The notes: a model not told the origin generated them from the sequence alone. Positions 9,405 through 19,200 are shown, counted from the first letter of the stretch. The stretch: 64,000 nt of DNA from DYJB01 sp963777165 (GCA_963777165.1 CAVZPO010000023.1:1-64000); one strand, 5' to 3'. Made by a program: numbers and translations.

Positions 9405-9420
9405 AGGTAATATTCTGTCA

Positions 9421-10587
9421 GTGGTCTGCGACCCAATGAACGACGCCACGCGTAAGCTTCACATCCATTTGCTGGAATGCGGCGCGAGAAAGAACTCCTT
9501 CGCCGCGTCCTTGGTGGTGATTTGTCGAGGAGACGTCATCGAGCGATGGATGACCGGGCGAACCGCTGAATTGGCTCAATCCAGTTACGTAACTGCCGAT
9601 ACCAGGTTCCTTGTCGCTTCACTATCCAAACCAGTATCAGCCACCGCGATAATGCGGTTGGTAGACGACAAAGTCGTCGAATTGTCGACCCCGGTTTACA
9701 AGCTGCTGCCCGAGTTCAAGGCGGACGGAAAAGACGAGATCGAAATCCAACATCTGCTCAACCATACTTCAGGTCTTCCGGATATGGTTGCCGCCAACAT
9801 CTTGCTCAGAGAGCGCCATGCGGACCTGGCAGATTTTTACTTGAACGTCTGCAATTCGCCCCTGTGCTTTCGCCCCGGATCCGATGTCGGCTACCAAAGC
9901 ATGGGATTTCTCGTTCTGGCTCAGCTGGTTGAGCGACTTACAAGTCAGAAGTTCGCGGATTTTGCGGAGCGCGAGCTGTTCGGTCCCATAGGGATGGCCC
10001 ACAGTTCATTTGGTGCTCGTGGTGATCTTTCCATCCAGGATACCGTGTTGGTGGATTTGCCCAGCGGTCAGGTCGGCACCAATTGGCATTGGAACTCGGA
10101 ATATTGGCGGCGGCTCGGGGCTCCGTGGGGAGGACTGTTGAGCACTGCAACCGATCTGGCGGCCTTTGCCCATATATTTGTAAATGATGGTTGTTCGCAA
10201 TCTGGCAGACGCGTGCTCTCGAGCGCCAATTGCACAGCAATGCTTCGCAATTGGATAGGCAGCATTGCTCCTGTCTGTCCGCCACTCGGGTTGGGATGGT
10301 TCATCCGGGGTGAGACATGCGTTTCGAAGCCTGTAGCAGCTGGACCCGACGGGACTGAGGCAGATACCGCAGGTGTTGTCACCGCAAGGGACATTGTATT
10401 CGACAGAGCTTTTTTCGGAACCTCCTTCTCTTCGCGCGCTGTCGGCCACGCCGGAGTGACAGGTTGCGCGATGTGGGCCGACCCGGCATCAGGCATGGCG
10501 GCGGCACTTTTGACCAACATCCCCTCCGCGCTTAACAATGGAACAATTTCCGGCGCGGCCGACATTATCGGGAAGATGAATATGTGA
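9421..10587 (+). CDS. Serine hydrolase of the beta-lactamase class C / EstB family
   Basis: The 388-residue protein has the SxxK motif in FLVASLSKPVSA, a conserved LLNHTSGLPDM segment, a YxS-type second motif in VGYQSMGFLVLAQ, and a third-box HxG (GHAGVTG). These are features of serine beta-lactamase-related esterases and peptidases. No signal peptide is evident, so it probably acts in the cytoplasm on an ester, amide or peptide. GTG 9,421 follows GAGGTAA; ATG 9,436 is an alternative. It lies 16 bp after the M24 gene and appears to be the last gene of the transporter-hydrolase operon. Its exact role is unknown. Confidence 0.8.
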   Translation: MVCDPMNDATRKLHIHLLECGARKNSFAASLVVICRGDVIERWMTGRTAELAQSSYVTADTRFLVASLSKPVSATAIMRLVDDKVVELSTPVYKLLPEFKADGKDEIEIQHLLNHTSGLPDMVAANILLRERHADLADFYLNVCNSPLCFRPGSDVGYQSMGFLVLAQLVERLTSQKFADFAERELFGPIGMAHSSFGARGDLSIQDTVLVDLPSGQVGTNWHWNSEYWRRLGAPWGGLLSTATDLAAFAHIFVNDGCSQSGRRVLSSANCTAMLRNWIGSIAPVCPPLGLGWFIRGETCVSKPVAAGPDGTEADTAGVVTARDIVFDRAFFGTSFSSRAVGHAGVTGCAMWADPASGMAAALLTNIPSALNNGTISGAADIIGKMNM

Positions 10588-10925
10588 ATCATCCGCAAAC
10601 TACGGTTCGATGCTGTCCGTCAACACGCGAACTCTGGGATTTTCAATCTGTTCGCCCTTCGAATGCCAGGACCCTGTGGGATCCAAGACCAAGCCGTATT
10701 GTCCTTATGCGAAGTTTGACAAATGTCCGTTCCGGGTCATTCGCGTCGATTCGACCGATGTCCGTTCCAGGTCCGGTATACCCCTCTTAACTGCCGTAGG
10801 AGCTGTCATCTCTGATCAGCGGCTTAGAGCCCTAAGCGGACAGGTACGCCTATTGCAACTTGTGGAGCGGTTCAACGAGCCTCCGGAAAACGATCAACGA
10901 TCCAGCTTGAGTGTGGTCACGAAGT
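10588..10925. other. Intergenic stretch between convergent genes
   Basis: No gene was recognised. It contains the direct repeat at 10,724-10,773 and lies between the ends of the serine hydrolase (+) and amidase (-). Confidence 0.4.
10724..10773. repeat. Direct repeat TGTCCGTTCCgGGTC / TGTCCGTTCCaGGTC
   Basis: Two 15-base copies (10,724-10,738 and 10,759-10,773) differ at one position and are 20 bases apart. The sequence resembles dispersed intergenic elements that I recall from rhizobial genomes. This is a weak sign of an alphaproteobacterial source for this segment. Confidence 0.4.
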
Positions 10926-12276
10926 TCAAAGCGGCTCGAGTTGCATGCCAAGCGCTAAAAGCTGTTGGTCGGATCCAATATCGCCGGCAAGCTGGACACC
11001 CAGAGACAGTCCTGCGCCCGTCCGCATCACCGGCAGGACAAGCGCCGGCCCGCCGGTCAGATTGAAGATCGAGGAATAGGGAGCGAGCTGTGCCATGCGG
11101 TCGACATGCAACGAGAGATCGGCGTGATTGGTCGGAAAACATCCGAGTCTCGGTGCGACATCGGTGAGGGCCGGCGTAAGCACAAGATCGAACGACTGCC
11201 AGATCCTCGCGAAACGCCGGCAGAAATCATGACCGCGCCGGACTGTTGCCACGAATTGGCGGGCGCTCATTGACCGACCCGCCAGGATGGCAGCTCGGTT
11301 GATCTCCTCGAGCGAGTTTGGAATTCCGCCCAAGGGCCAGTCGGCCGCCCCCTGGGCACAAACCTGCGAAAGATAGACCTGCCGCGGAATCAGCCAGTCC
11401 TCCGGCTCAAGCAGAGGGGTTACTGGCGAGACCGCATGTCCGAGATCCTGAAATCGGCAGACAGTGCAATCGACCGCCGAGTACGCTTCCGGTGTGAGCA
11501 AAATATCGGGCGCAGAATTGGTTAGAACACCGATGCGCAATTTCTTGCCAAACGCAGCTTGGGTCGGCGCCGCATAAGGCGCGCCGGAATCACGACCAGC
11601 CATCACCTGAAGCGCCGCCGCCATGTCGCGGATACTCTTGGTGATCACACCCTCGCTCACCAAACCACCATAGATGTCGCTGTGCGTCGGGCCTTGCGGT
11701 ACCAGACCGCGCGAAGGCTTGAGCCCGACAAGGCCGCAGCAGGCAGCCGGGATACGAATAGAGCCGGCGCCATCGGTCGCATGCGCTATTGGCACCATTC
11801 CGGAGCCAACTGCCGCTGCCGCCCCGCCTGACGACCCGCCGGCACTGAAATCGCTGTTGAGAGGATTTCGGGTAGGACCGAACGCTTCCGGCTCGGTCGT
11901 CACGTTGAATCCGAGCTCTGGCAGGTTGGTCTTGCCGATGATTTGCAGCCCAGCCGCTTTGAAGCGCGCCGTTAACTCATCATCATAGCGCTGCGGTGGT
12001 GCATCGTGAAAAGCTCTGCTGCCAAGGCGCGAGCGGCGTCCCCTGAGTCCTGTCCCGATATCCTTGAGCAAGAACGGTACGCCGACAAACGGGCCCTGTG
12101 AGTCGAGGAAGTACTCTGGAGAAGTCATAGAGTTCAATGATGGCGTTGAGCACCGGATTGCATTTGGCAATTTGCGAGCGTGCCGCCCCCATGACCTCGT
12201 CGGCGGTGACCTCGCCCGATCCGATCAGTGTCGCCAAGCCCAACGCATCGAAGCGCGCATATTCGTCCGCTCTCAT
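10926..12276 (-). CDS. Amidase (amidase signature family), one frameshift
   Basis: This enzyme hydrolyses an amide to acid and ammonia. The catalytic Lys is in VPFLLKDIG, the Gly/Ser-rich signature reads FSAGGSSGGAAAAVGSGM with the cis-Ser and nucleophile Ser in ATDGAGSIRIPAACC. The main frame covers residues from about 50 to the end. The N-terminus MRADEYARFDALGLATLI to NAIIELYDF sits in another frame from 12,276, and the two meet near 12,110-12,130, so one indel separates them. Total length of about 450 residues is normal. It faces the transporter/hydrolase operon and could complete degradation of the same amide-containing substrate, but this is only inferred from position. Confidence 0.82.
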
Positions 12277-12397
12277 AACGAGTCCCAGCGCCCCTCACCG
12301 GCCAGATGAGCGCGAGACTGCGACGAACGCGCTCTAGCGCATCGTGCGGGCGAGCCGTCGAATTCGAAACGGGCAATGAGGACGGGGTGTGTATTTA

Positions 12398-12426
12398 AAT
12401 TCAAGACCGATCCATCATAGTGTCAA
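12398..12426 (-). promoter_or_regulatory. Possible promoter of the amidase gene
   Basis: On the minus strand a perfect -35 TTGACA (12,421-12,426) is followed 17 bases later by TGAATT (12,398-12,403), a weak -10. The amidase start is about 120 bp downstream. Confidence 0.3.
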
Positions 12427-12495
12427 CTTTGGCGAATTCCGACCCGCTGTGCACGTGTGGGGCCGCGTCAGTGTACGCCCGCTACGACGATTGGG

Positions 12496-12959
12496 CTACT
12501 TGGGCTCGGGGTAAGGCGTGCCATCCTTGTGCACGAACCGACCATCCGCGTTGGAACTCATCATGTCAATGTCGGAGCAGATGGTAACGTCGGTGGGCGA
12601 GCGCGTGCCGACCTCAAGGTAAAACGCAATCCCGCCCGATTTGTTGATCAGGTGATGTCCATTGCCGGAGCCTTTCGGAAAGGCCGCGCAATCACCGGCT
12701 CGCAGCACTGTCTCGCCGCCATCTTCGATCAGCGTCAGTTCGCCTTCGAGTACATAGACGAATTCATCTTCGACCGAATGCCAGTGGCGCTGGCTCGACC
12801 AATTGCCCGGAGGCAGGCGCATGAGATTGACCCCGAAATCTGTTAGCCCACCGGCATTGCCCAGCCGCTGTCGGACGCGTTCAGCACAGGGTGCTTCGAA
12901 CGGCGGCGGATATCCCGAACCATGTGTTTCGGCACGGCGGTGATGTCCATCTTAGGCAT
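12496..12959 (-). CDS. Cupin-domain protein, one frameshift
   Basis: The body contains QRHWHSVEDEFVYVLEGE and LIEDGGETVLRAGDCAAFPK, with GNGHHLINKSG and YLEVGTRSPTD. These are the two conserved cupin motifs with metal-binding His residues and Glu. The reading from ATG 12,959 (MPKMDITAVPKHMVRDIRRR) stops at VG near 12,845, and the next frame continues GLTDFGVNLMRLPPGNWSS. One base change therefore breaks an otherwise complete protein of about 155 residues. Members are usually small-molecule binding or sugar-epimerase-like proteins of unknown substrate. The C-terminus DGTPYPEPK is also typical. Confidence 0.75.
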
Positions 12960-13292
12960 GGCAGTTTTCCCAGCAGTCACAACAACTCAGTGAGGCGGGT
13001 GGGCACGATTGTTCGTCATCGTCATAGAGAGCGCGAAGCTTTCCACCGATGAACATAGTAGCGGAGAGCCCGCCGGGGCGCTCGCGTCCCCAGCGCCGCG
13101 TACAACCGCTTTGCGGGGTGTGGCAGCCAGATGCTCGACCACCGGCGGTCTCATTGCCGTGTTTACCTGCGGGGTTGCCGCTCCCTACCAACGGGCCCGA
13201 ACTTCCCATCCTATCCACACTCTTGTCCTTGCGACAATTCAATTCAGGCGACATACTCCCGCCTGCCGGGGGTTCGGGCTTGGGGAACGGTA
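12960..13292. other. Stretch without a recognised gene
   Basis: Short open frames exist on both strands but lack ribosome sites and family motifs. No repeat or RNA was recognised. Confidence 0.35.
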
Positions 13293-13520
13293 ATGCGTAT
13301 CAATCGGCTGATGCTCACTCAGACTGTTATCGCCATGTCGGTAGCGCTTGGCGTTTGGTATCTGCAAAAGCGTGTCGGCGGCCCGGTCGGCGGCATGATC
13401 CCAGGCGTTCTTGGCTTCTGTCTCGGGTGGTTTATTACCCCAGCACTTCTGGAAGACATTGACAGGGTGCGGGGCTGGCTGCTTAGACGGCGGGCTGGGA
13501 GGGAGCTGCAGCCGAAGTAA
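13293..13520 (+). CDS. Small membrane protein, unknown function
   Basis: ATG 13,293 follows a GGGGAACGG purine stretch and encodes 75 residues. Two hydrophobic segments (about 8-23, LTQTVIAMSVALGVWYL, and 33-50, GGMIPGVLGFCLGWFITP) are joined by a Gly-rich loop, and the tail is strongly basic (RGWLLRRRAGRELQPK). It is not recognised as a named family. It might be a small inner-membrane protein. The neighbours give no clue to function. Confidence 0.45.
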   Translation: MRINRLMLTQTVIAMSVALGVWYLQKRVGGPVGGMIPGVLGFCLGWFITPALLEDIDRVRGWLLRRRAGRELQPK

Positions 13521-13756
13521 TCTGCCAAGGCGCAAGCCCTTAATTTATAACTGATCAGTGTGCTGTTCGGGCCATGCCGCTTGCTCAACAAGAGGAGCGG
13601 CACGGCTAGCAGTACGTCGGAATGGATCGGACTGAAGTTCGCTCACTTTCTGAAGGCGGCGGGATAATGAACATCGCTTCTGACGCTGAAGCGATCAGAT
13701 CAAGCCACTCTCGGCAACTCCCTAACAGCCTGGCGGCGATATTTCCGCCCACCCGC

Positions 13757-16028
13757 CTATCCAAATTGCAGGCTTGCCACCTCACGATTGGCAAAGTCGA
13801 GACGGTCCGCCAGCGTACAGATGATGAAAGTGTGGAATGCGTGCGCAAGCGCCGGATCATCATGGACCATCTGCTCCATGCCATCGCGGGAAAGCAAGTA
13901 AACGAGTGTGGGTTCATCGATTCGTACAGACGCGCCCCGCCGGGTCGATCGGTAGAGGCCCATTTCACCCACCACCGTGTGTCTCAGCATGCTGCGCAGG
14001 CGGATTTCAGTTTCTTCCGGGGCCTTGAAGATCACGGTGACGCGCCCGCTATAGATGATGTAGAGAGCGTCGGCTTCTTCGCCCTGGGCGAACAGCAGCT
14101 GACCCGGCCGGTATTCGACCATCCGCATATACGCTTTCAACCGACTGAGCTGCGGCTCGCCGCCAATCTCACGCGCGAGCCATTCATCCGCAGAGCTTAT
14201 CGCTTGATCTTGCCCAACGTGCTCGGCCAGCAGCATCTCCTCGCACCATTCGAGCGCAACATCGAGATCCTGAAAAGTCTTACAAGTCGCATCGTGAGGC
14301 TGAAGAAAGCCGCCGGAGCGCAGAGCTTGCTCGACCATAGGCGGCAGATCCGAAGCCGCAATGAGAAAACCTTCGCGTTCGGCGAGTTGGCGAAGCTTGA
14401 AGAGACTATTCACTGCAGAGGAATCGATCCCCAGAACTTGATGGAAATCGAGGATCACCATGCGGCAAGGCTCGCCTGTGGTCGGTGAAGCCACGATTTG
14501 CTTCACGTCTTGCAGCAGGCGATTTGTGCTACCGAAGAACAAGTAGCCGTGTAGCCACATGATCTGTATGCAATGACCGTGGTCGAACAGTTGCTTGCGT
14601 TGATCGGGTGGCCGGTCGACGCGACTGCCGTATTCGCTTCGGCTCAGCCCCCGTTTGACGACCCGGATACGGCTTGAGCTGATGGCAAAAATGACACAGG
14701 CAGCAACAACCCCCGCTGCAATGCCAGCCACGAAATTCCACACCACGATGACCAGAAGAATGGCTAGAAGCAGCATATACTCGGTCCGTGGCATCCGCCT
14801 CCAACCCTGGATCAACCACTCATACAGCACCGTCGCGCCAAGCTGCATCAACATCGCTCCAACGAGCGGAATCGGTATGAGGCCGAAAGCTTCAGTGCCA
14901 AAACCGAGCGTGAGAATGCAAACCCCCCCGGTTAAAAAACCGCTGGCGCGTTGCCGTGCTCCGGCGCGATAGCTGAAGAGCGTACGGCTGAGCGACAGTG
15001 TGCCGACCATGCCGCCGAGGAAGCCGCTCAGTAGGTCGGAAAGGCCGTTGATTCTGAGCTCCCGGTCGAGATCAACATCGATCCGTGTCTCCACTTCGGT
15101 GCCCATTGTGTTTAACAATAGCGTGCTCGCAGTCACCATAATCAGCGCCGAATAGTTCGCGGCTGCCCGCAGCAGCGCCGCCGGTTCAACAAGGGTGATC
15201 ACTCCCGACAACCATGGATCCGGAATCTCTACACCAGACTTCAGGTCGATGAGCCATTGTGCCTCGCGCGCCGCCTCGAGCGAAACGCCCATTGCGTACA
15301 GCACGCCGTGGAAGGCGAGGGTTCCGACCACTAGAAATCCGGGGAATGCCAGAGGGTGCTTGATATGGCGTAACAGCGCAATGGCGATGACAAACACGAA
15401 CCCGATGGCTAACTGCCAAAGATGTGGCGGTGCGAGCAGTTCGCCTAACGTCGCAAACGAAGGCCGGATCCCGGTCATGACGAGCACCGACCCGGAGATC
15501 AGCAACCATCCTGATGCGGTGAGAAAGCCACCCATCACTGGATAAGGAACGAAGCGAATCCAGCCAGCGGTGCGCAGGGCCCCGAGCAGATAGAGGACGA
15601 GGCCGGTCAATAGCGTCCCTGCGACGAGCCCGATAAGCACAGTCGGACCGATCGCAGCCTCTTGGCCGCGAGCTGTGAGATCGGCAGCTATGCCAGCAGC
15701 CAGCGCCGCCAACACTGCGACCGGCTTCGAGTTCGGGGCCGGCAGTTGCGAACGGGAAGCCGCTCCCGACAGCAAAAACCATGGCGGCCACAGTTGCGGT
15801 AACGAGTCCGTATCCGATTCCAACAGGGAGCATTTTGGCCAGCGGCCCTGAAAAGATCAGTACCGCAAAGCTCACGGTCAACGCGATGATGAAGACGGAA
15901 TTGACCAATCCTGAGATGATGTCCTGTGTCGCAGGCAACCAAGCCAGCCGACCTGAACGCCCCCGTTCCGGCAAAGTGCGGGCGGGCGGCAACCGCTCTC
16001 TCTGAACCCCGGCGGCTAAGGTTGTCAT
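13757..16028 (-). CDS. SulP-family anion transporter with STAS and cyclic-nucleotide-binding domains, one frameshift
   Basis: The reconstructed protein has about 757 residues. Residues 1-400 form the SulP membrane domain (LAWLPATQDIISGLVNSVF; later HPLAFPGFLVVGTLAFHGV; GTEVETRIDVDLDRELRING). A STAS domain follows (VILDFHQVLGIDSSAVNSLF). The C-terminus is a CRP-like cNMP domain (RPGQLLFAQGEEADALYII; VVGEMGLYRSTRRGASVRID). The N-terminal part, starting MTTLAAGVQ at 16,028, lies in another frame from the rest, and the frames meet near 15,740. SulP proteins carry sulfate, bicarbonate or organic anions; the cNMP domain suggests gating by cyclic nucleotide. The substrate is not deducible. Confidence 0.85.
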
Positions 16029-16437
16029 GTTGATTTCTCCTGGCGATACAGTCGCCGAGCCTTCTCGACCAAGAACTTGACTGAGGAATTGGCGTTAAGT
16101 CGTGGATTCTGTCTGTGGGAAACCCCACGAATTTCGATCTTTATCCGGGTCCAATCGCTCTTTAAGGATTTCGTGCACCTCCGCTGTCCGGAACTTGGCG
16201 GAGCACAGAATGATGTCCACAACAGTCAAAGCGCGGAAATGATCTAAGTAAGCAGCATATTTGCAATTCAGAGACCAGTTACCGCACGCAGCCTCCCGGC
16301 AGCAGAAACTGAACTGCCCATTGCGGAAAAGAAATATCCGATGTGCCAAACCCCACATTTCGCGGAATTGCCAAGCGATAGGTTATCGAACAAGAACGTT
16401 GGTCGAGTGTGATTGGAACAGCCGACGGGAGTTAACA
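16029..16437. other. Divergent intergenic region
   Basis: It separates the SulP gene (-) from the DUF1127 gene (+). No coding sequence or clear promoter pair could be assigned. The composition is more AT-rich than the flanks, as expected for a regulatory region. Confidence 0.35.
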
Positions 16438-16671
16438 ATGGTCACCAGCTCAAATGTCGGCGGAGGTGATAGCGCAACAATCGGGCGTTCGAACGACTGC
16501 ACATCGATTCGCAGCGACTTAATGCAAATGGCTCGTGGATGGCAGTTTCGAATTCATCGCCGTCGTGAATTGAAGCAATTGTTGCAGATCGGCCCGCATT
16601 TGCTAAGCGATATAGGACTAGATCCAGACGAACTTCGCAGGCAGAGCATTAAGCCATTCTGGGAATTGTAG
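16438..16671 (+). CDS. DUF1127-family small protein
   Basis: ATG 16,438 follows GGGAG and encodes 77 residues. The C-terminal half matches the DUF1127 (YjiS-like) pattern: an Arg-rich stretch (RRRELKQLLQIG), then LLSDIGLDPDELRRQSIKPF. These small arginine-rich proteins are very common in alphaproteobacteria. Some take part in RNA or phosphate metabolism, but the role of this one is unknown. Its presence supports a proteobacterial source for this segment. Confidence 0.7.
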   Translation: MVTSSNVGGGDSATIGRSNDCTSIRSDLMQMARGWQFRIHRRRELKQLLQIGPHLLSDIGLDPDELRRQSIKPFWEL

Positions 16672-16763
16672 AACCGCAGCTCAGCAACAATGCCCTTGCG
16701 CAGTTGGTTGCCCTCTTGCCTTGCTGCTACGCTAATGGCACCGTGTCCGCCCAACGACCGCCG

Positions 16764-17147
16764 TCAAGGCGTCGTCACTATTCCAGACTTGGTATTTCGG
16801 ATATTGCCGAGCAGTGTATCGACTGCTTCTCTAAAATCCTTCAGAGGGTTTCGATCGCAAAAGTCGCGGATGAATCGCTGTTGAGCCGCTACCGTCATCG
16901 CATTCAGATTGGCCGGACGGTAGTCCTTGTTATTGATCCCCGCTGCTAAATTGACGCCTGACATGTATCCTTGCGCCCAAGAAAAATAGATCATGTCAGC
17001 CGTCTTCGGCTTATCCTTGTAAGTGCGGGCAAAAACGGCGCAACTCTTCGTTCCTGCGCCCATACTTTGATATTGCTCTGCTACCGTGACCGGCGAACTG
17101 AGCGCCATAAATCCGAGGCAAAGCGCTACTCGTGCTACTGCTTTCAT
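16764..17147 (-). CDS. Small secreted protein, unknown function (Rap1a/Tai-like?)
   Basis: The 127-residue product begins with a clean signal peptide (MKAVARVALCLGFMALSSPV, cleavage near TVAEQ). The mature part has three cysteines (KSCAVF, RDFCDRN) and the segment FSWAQGYMSGVNLAAG, a pattern of short secreted proteins common in rhizobia and sometimes assigned to Rap1a/Tai immunity-like families. It stands alone between a DUF1127 gene and a resolvase. I cannot assign a function. Periplasmic location is well supported by the signal peptide. Confidence 0.6.
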   Translation of the reverse strand: MKAVARVALCLGFMALSSPVTVAEQYQSMGAGTKSCAVFARTYKDKPKTADMIYFSWAQGYMSGVNLAAGINNKDYRPANLNAMTVAAQQRFIRDFCDRNPLKDFREAVDTLLGNIRNTKSGIVTTP

Positions 17148-17347
17148 GTGTCTCTACCCACAATTGGCCTACCCACGTCATCGGCTATCGCGGGGTCGTG
17201 GTGTTCGGCCTCTTTGCGCAGTTCTGATTTCAAGTCAGCAAGATACCAACGAATCTCTATTTCCTCTTCGAAGCTCCCATGAGTGAAAACATAATCGGCA
17301 AGCCCTACGTCAACGAACTGTCGGAGGTGTTGTTCAGCACCGCTGCG

Positions 17348-17980
17348 TCAAGCGACTCGTTTCTCTTCGGCTAACCGCTTGGCCAGCTTCGCTACGGTCC
17401 CCCGTGCCGCACCGGTCGACTTCATCACTGTTGACCAGGGGACGCCCTTGCGAAGCAGTGCAATGATGGCCTTGTTGCGTTCAGTGTCCTCTTTTCGGCC
17501 GCGATAAGCGCCGGCCGACTTCGCCTTCGCTATCCCCTCTGCCTGCCGACGGCGTCGGTCTTCATAGTCCTTTCGGGCCACTGCTGCTAAGACATCGAGC
17601 ATCATGGCGTTGATTGCCTCGAACATCCGGCTGGTGAAATCATCCACGCGGCCGGTCGCCATTGTCCATGAGGTAGGAAGGTCGAGAGCAACGACGCGGA
17701 CCCGTTTGGATGCGATCGCTTCCTTGAGCCGCTGCCAGTCCACCGCCGAGAGGCTTGATAAACGATCGACCTGCTCGACTAGCAGTACGTCGCCTGGCTT
17801 ACAGTCGGCCAACAGGCGAAACAGCTCCGGCCGTTTGAGAGAGGCACCGCTCTCGTTCTCGACATAGGCGGCAGCTATTTCCATTCCTCGCTCGCTCACG
17901 AAGGCTTGGAGGGCTTCGCGGCCGCGATCTGCATCCTGCTCATCAGTTGAGGCTCGAAGGTAAGCGCGAACGAAACACAT
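17348..17980 (-). CDS. Serine recombinase (resolvase/invertase family)
   Basis: The 210-residue protein has the resolvase N-terminal catalytic domain: the nucleophile Ser is in RAYLRASTDEQDA, the second conserved block is DVLLVEQVDRLSSLSAVDW, and a helix-turn-helix-like C-terminus (GVPWSTVMKSTGAARGTVAK) follows. DRLSR is the usual motif; here the last Arg is replaced by Ser, which might weaken activity. Such enzymes resolve cointegrates or invert DNA, often within mobile elements or plasmids. No partner transposase is adjacent. A palindrome 32 bp upstream may be its operator or half-site. It is the only mobility gene recognised in the window. Confidence 0.85.
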   Translation of the reverse strand: MCFVRAYLRASTDEQDADRGREALQAFVSERGMEIAAAYVENESGASLKRPELFRLLADCKPGDVLLVEQVDRLSSLSAVDWQRLKEAIASKRVRVVALDLPTSWTMATGRVDDFTSRMFEAINAMMLDVLAAVARKDYEDRRRRQAEGIAKAKSAGAYRGRKEDTERNKAIIALLRKGVPWSTVMKSTGAARGTVAKLAKRLAEEKRVA

Positions 17981-18011
17981 TGGACCATCCCCTCAGTCTA
18001 ATTGAGATGGT

Positions 18012-18025
18012 CTACTTCTAAGTAG
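18012..18025. promoter_or_regulatory. Palindrome CTACTT-ct-AAGTAG upstream of the resolvase
   Basis: This is a perfect 6-base inverted repeat with a 2-base centre, 32 bp before the resolvase start. It could be an autoregulatory operator or part of a recombination site. No second copy was found in the window. Confidence 0.35.
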
Positions 18026-18302
18026 TCTATTTGGAGTCGTCAAGGTGAATTAGTGGACTGGGCACACAAACCGATTTGGGGCGGTCCTCTCGGCCTATAC
18101 CCTAATTACCTCGCCGGACAGCCCGCTCGCAAGCCGAGATATCCGCAGAGGGCGCAGGTTGACCAGGGCGGCGTGGGGAAGTCATCAAGGCTTTGCAGTG
18201 AGTGGCTGGAACGACGCCTCGGACGCTACCACGTCGTATTTCACGACCGCCTGGCAGCGTTGCACCACCTCGCGACACCCCTTCTCAAACAACAAGGCGA
18301 CC
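18026..18302. other. Intergenic stretch between resolvase and sulfatase remnant
   Basis: The open frames present have no family motifs and no ribosome sites. Nothing was recognised. Confidence 0.3.
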
Positions 18303-19113
18303 TCATAGGCCGAGTGCTTCTACTACTAATCGCTTCAACTCGTGCCGAAGTCTTTCCCGAACATCTGCATATGCGCGGCTCGCGATCCGGTTTCTTAGCT
18401 CAAAGGGGTCCGCTTGCAAATCATGAGCAAGCCGTCGAGTTCGCTTGCGCGTCCACGGAACCCGCCCAATGGATCAGCTTGTGATTGTCGGTGCGAACCG
18501 CTTTGTAACTCATCCCAACCAGCCAGGGTAGCGCGTTCTCTGCCCAATATTCGATGAGAAACGACTTCGCCAGCCCGACCGATTGCCGGCCAGAAGAGGC
18601 AGAAGTGAGCGCCCTTGGATCTGTGCGCCGGGCCGCTCGCCGGCCAAAGCGAGCAGCGTGGGCGCGATGTCCTGGCAGATGACGAGGTCCCTGATACGCG
18701 TGGCTGGCTTCGCTTTGCGCGGATACCGTAACAAGAAGGGCGATCGGATGCCCTCCTCATACGCAAAGCGCCGCTCGGGGCCAAGGCCATGCTCGCCGAA
18801 GAAATAGCCGTTATCGCCGAGAAAGAGGATAAGCGTATCATCAAGCTGGCCGCTGCGGCCAAGCGCGTCGAAGATCATTCCAACGCCTTCATCCACCGAT
18901 GCCATCATGCGAGCCCGTTGACGAATCTCCTCCTGAGTGCCGGCCCCGATTGCTGCCAGAACGGTACGCGAGGACTTGTTCGCTTTAAGCTCAAACGCCC
19001 CAGCCCAGGCGGGTTTTGCCTTCGCCACTTCGGCGAGTGAGAGCATGCTCGGCTTCTTGGGGAAGACGGCGTCCCGGTAGAGATCCTTATGCCGCTCGGC
19101 CGCTGCTCATCAC
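18303..19113 (-). pseudogene. Sulfatase, C-terminal half, frameshifted
   Basis: The fragment reads ERHKDLYRDAVFPKKPS, then RMMASVDEGVGMIFDALGRS, LDDTLILFLGDNGYFFGEHG and QDIAPTLLALAGERPGAQIQ, the C-terminal half of type I sulfatases, including the metal-binding DN pair in GDNGYF. The N-terminal half with the formylglycine Cys (CxPxR) is absent. It is cut near 19,113, where an in-frame TGATGA begins and the sequence stops resembling sulfatases. After position 18,590 the C-terminus (SYKAVRTDNHKLIHW, then DLQADPFELRNR) is split over two more frames and ends at 18,303. Without the active-site half it cannot be functional. Confidence 0.75.
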
Positions 19114-19200
19114 ACCCCCCGAGCGCGGTGGGGATCGACGCCCAGTTCCCCTTTGTCCCTTCGAGATGCGCACCCGTCTCATAGAGCGCGGCGTTAGAAC
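19100..19200. other. Likely junction between proteobacterial-like and Chloroflexota-like sequence
   Basis: A sulfatase loses its N-terminal half here, and a lipoprotein gene of different style ends 80 bp away on the same strand, perhaps also shortened. To the right GC and codon bias become much stronger. No mobile element is visible. Confidence 0.5.

Noticed and set aside
13009..13290. Short open frames between the cupin and the small membrane protein
   Set aside because: No ribosome site, no family likeness and overlapping alternatives on both strands.
18053..18484. A 143-codon plus-strand frame between the resolvase and the sulfatase
   Set aside because: It overlaps the frameshifted sulfatase C-terminus on the other strand and has no motif or ribosome site.
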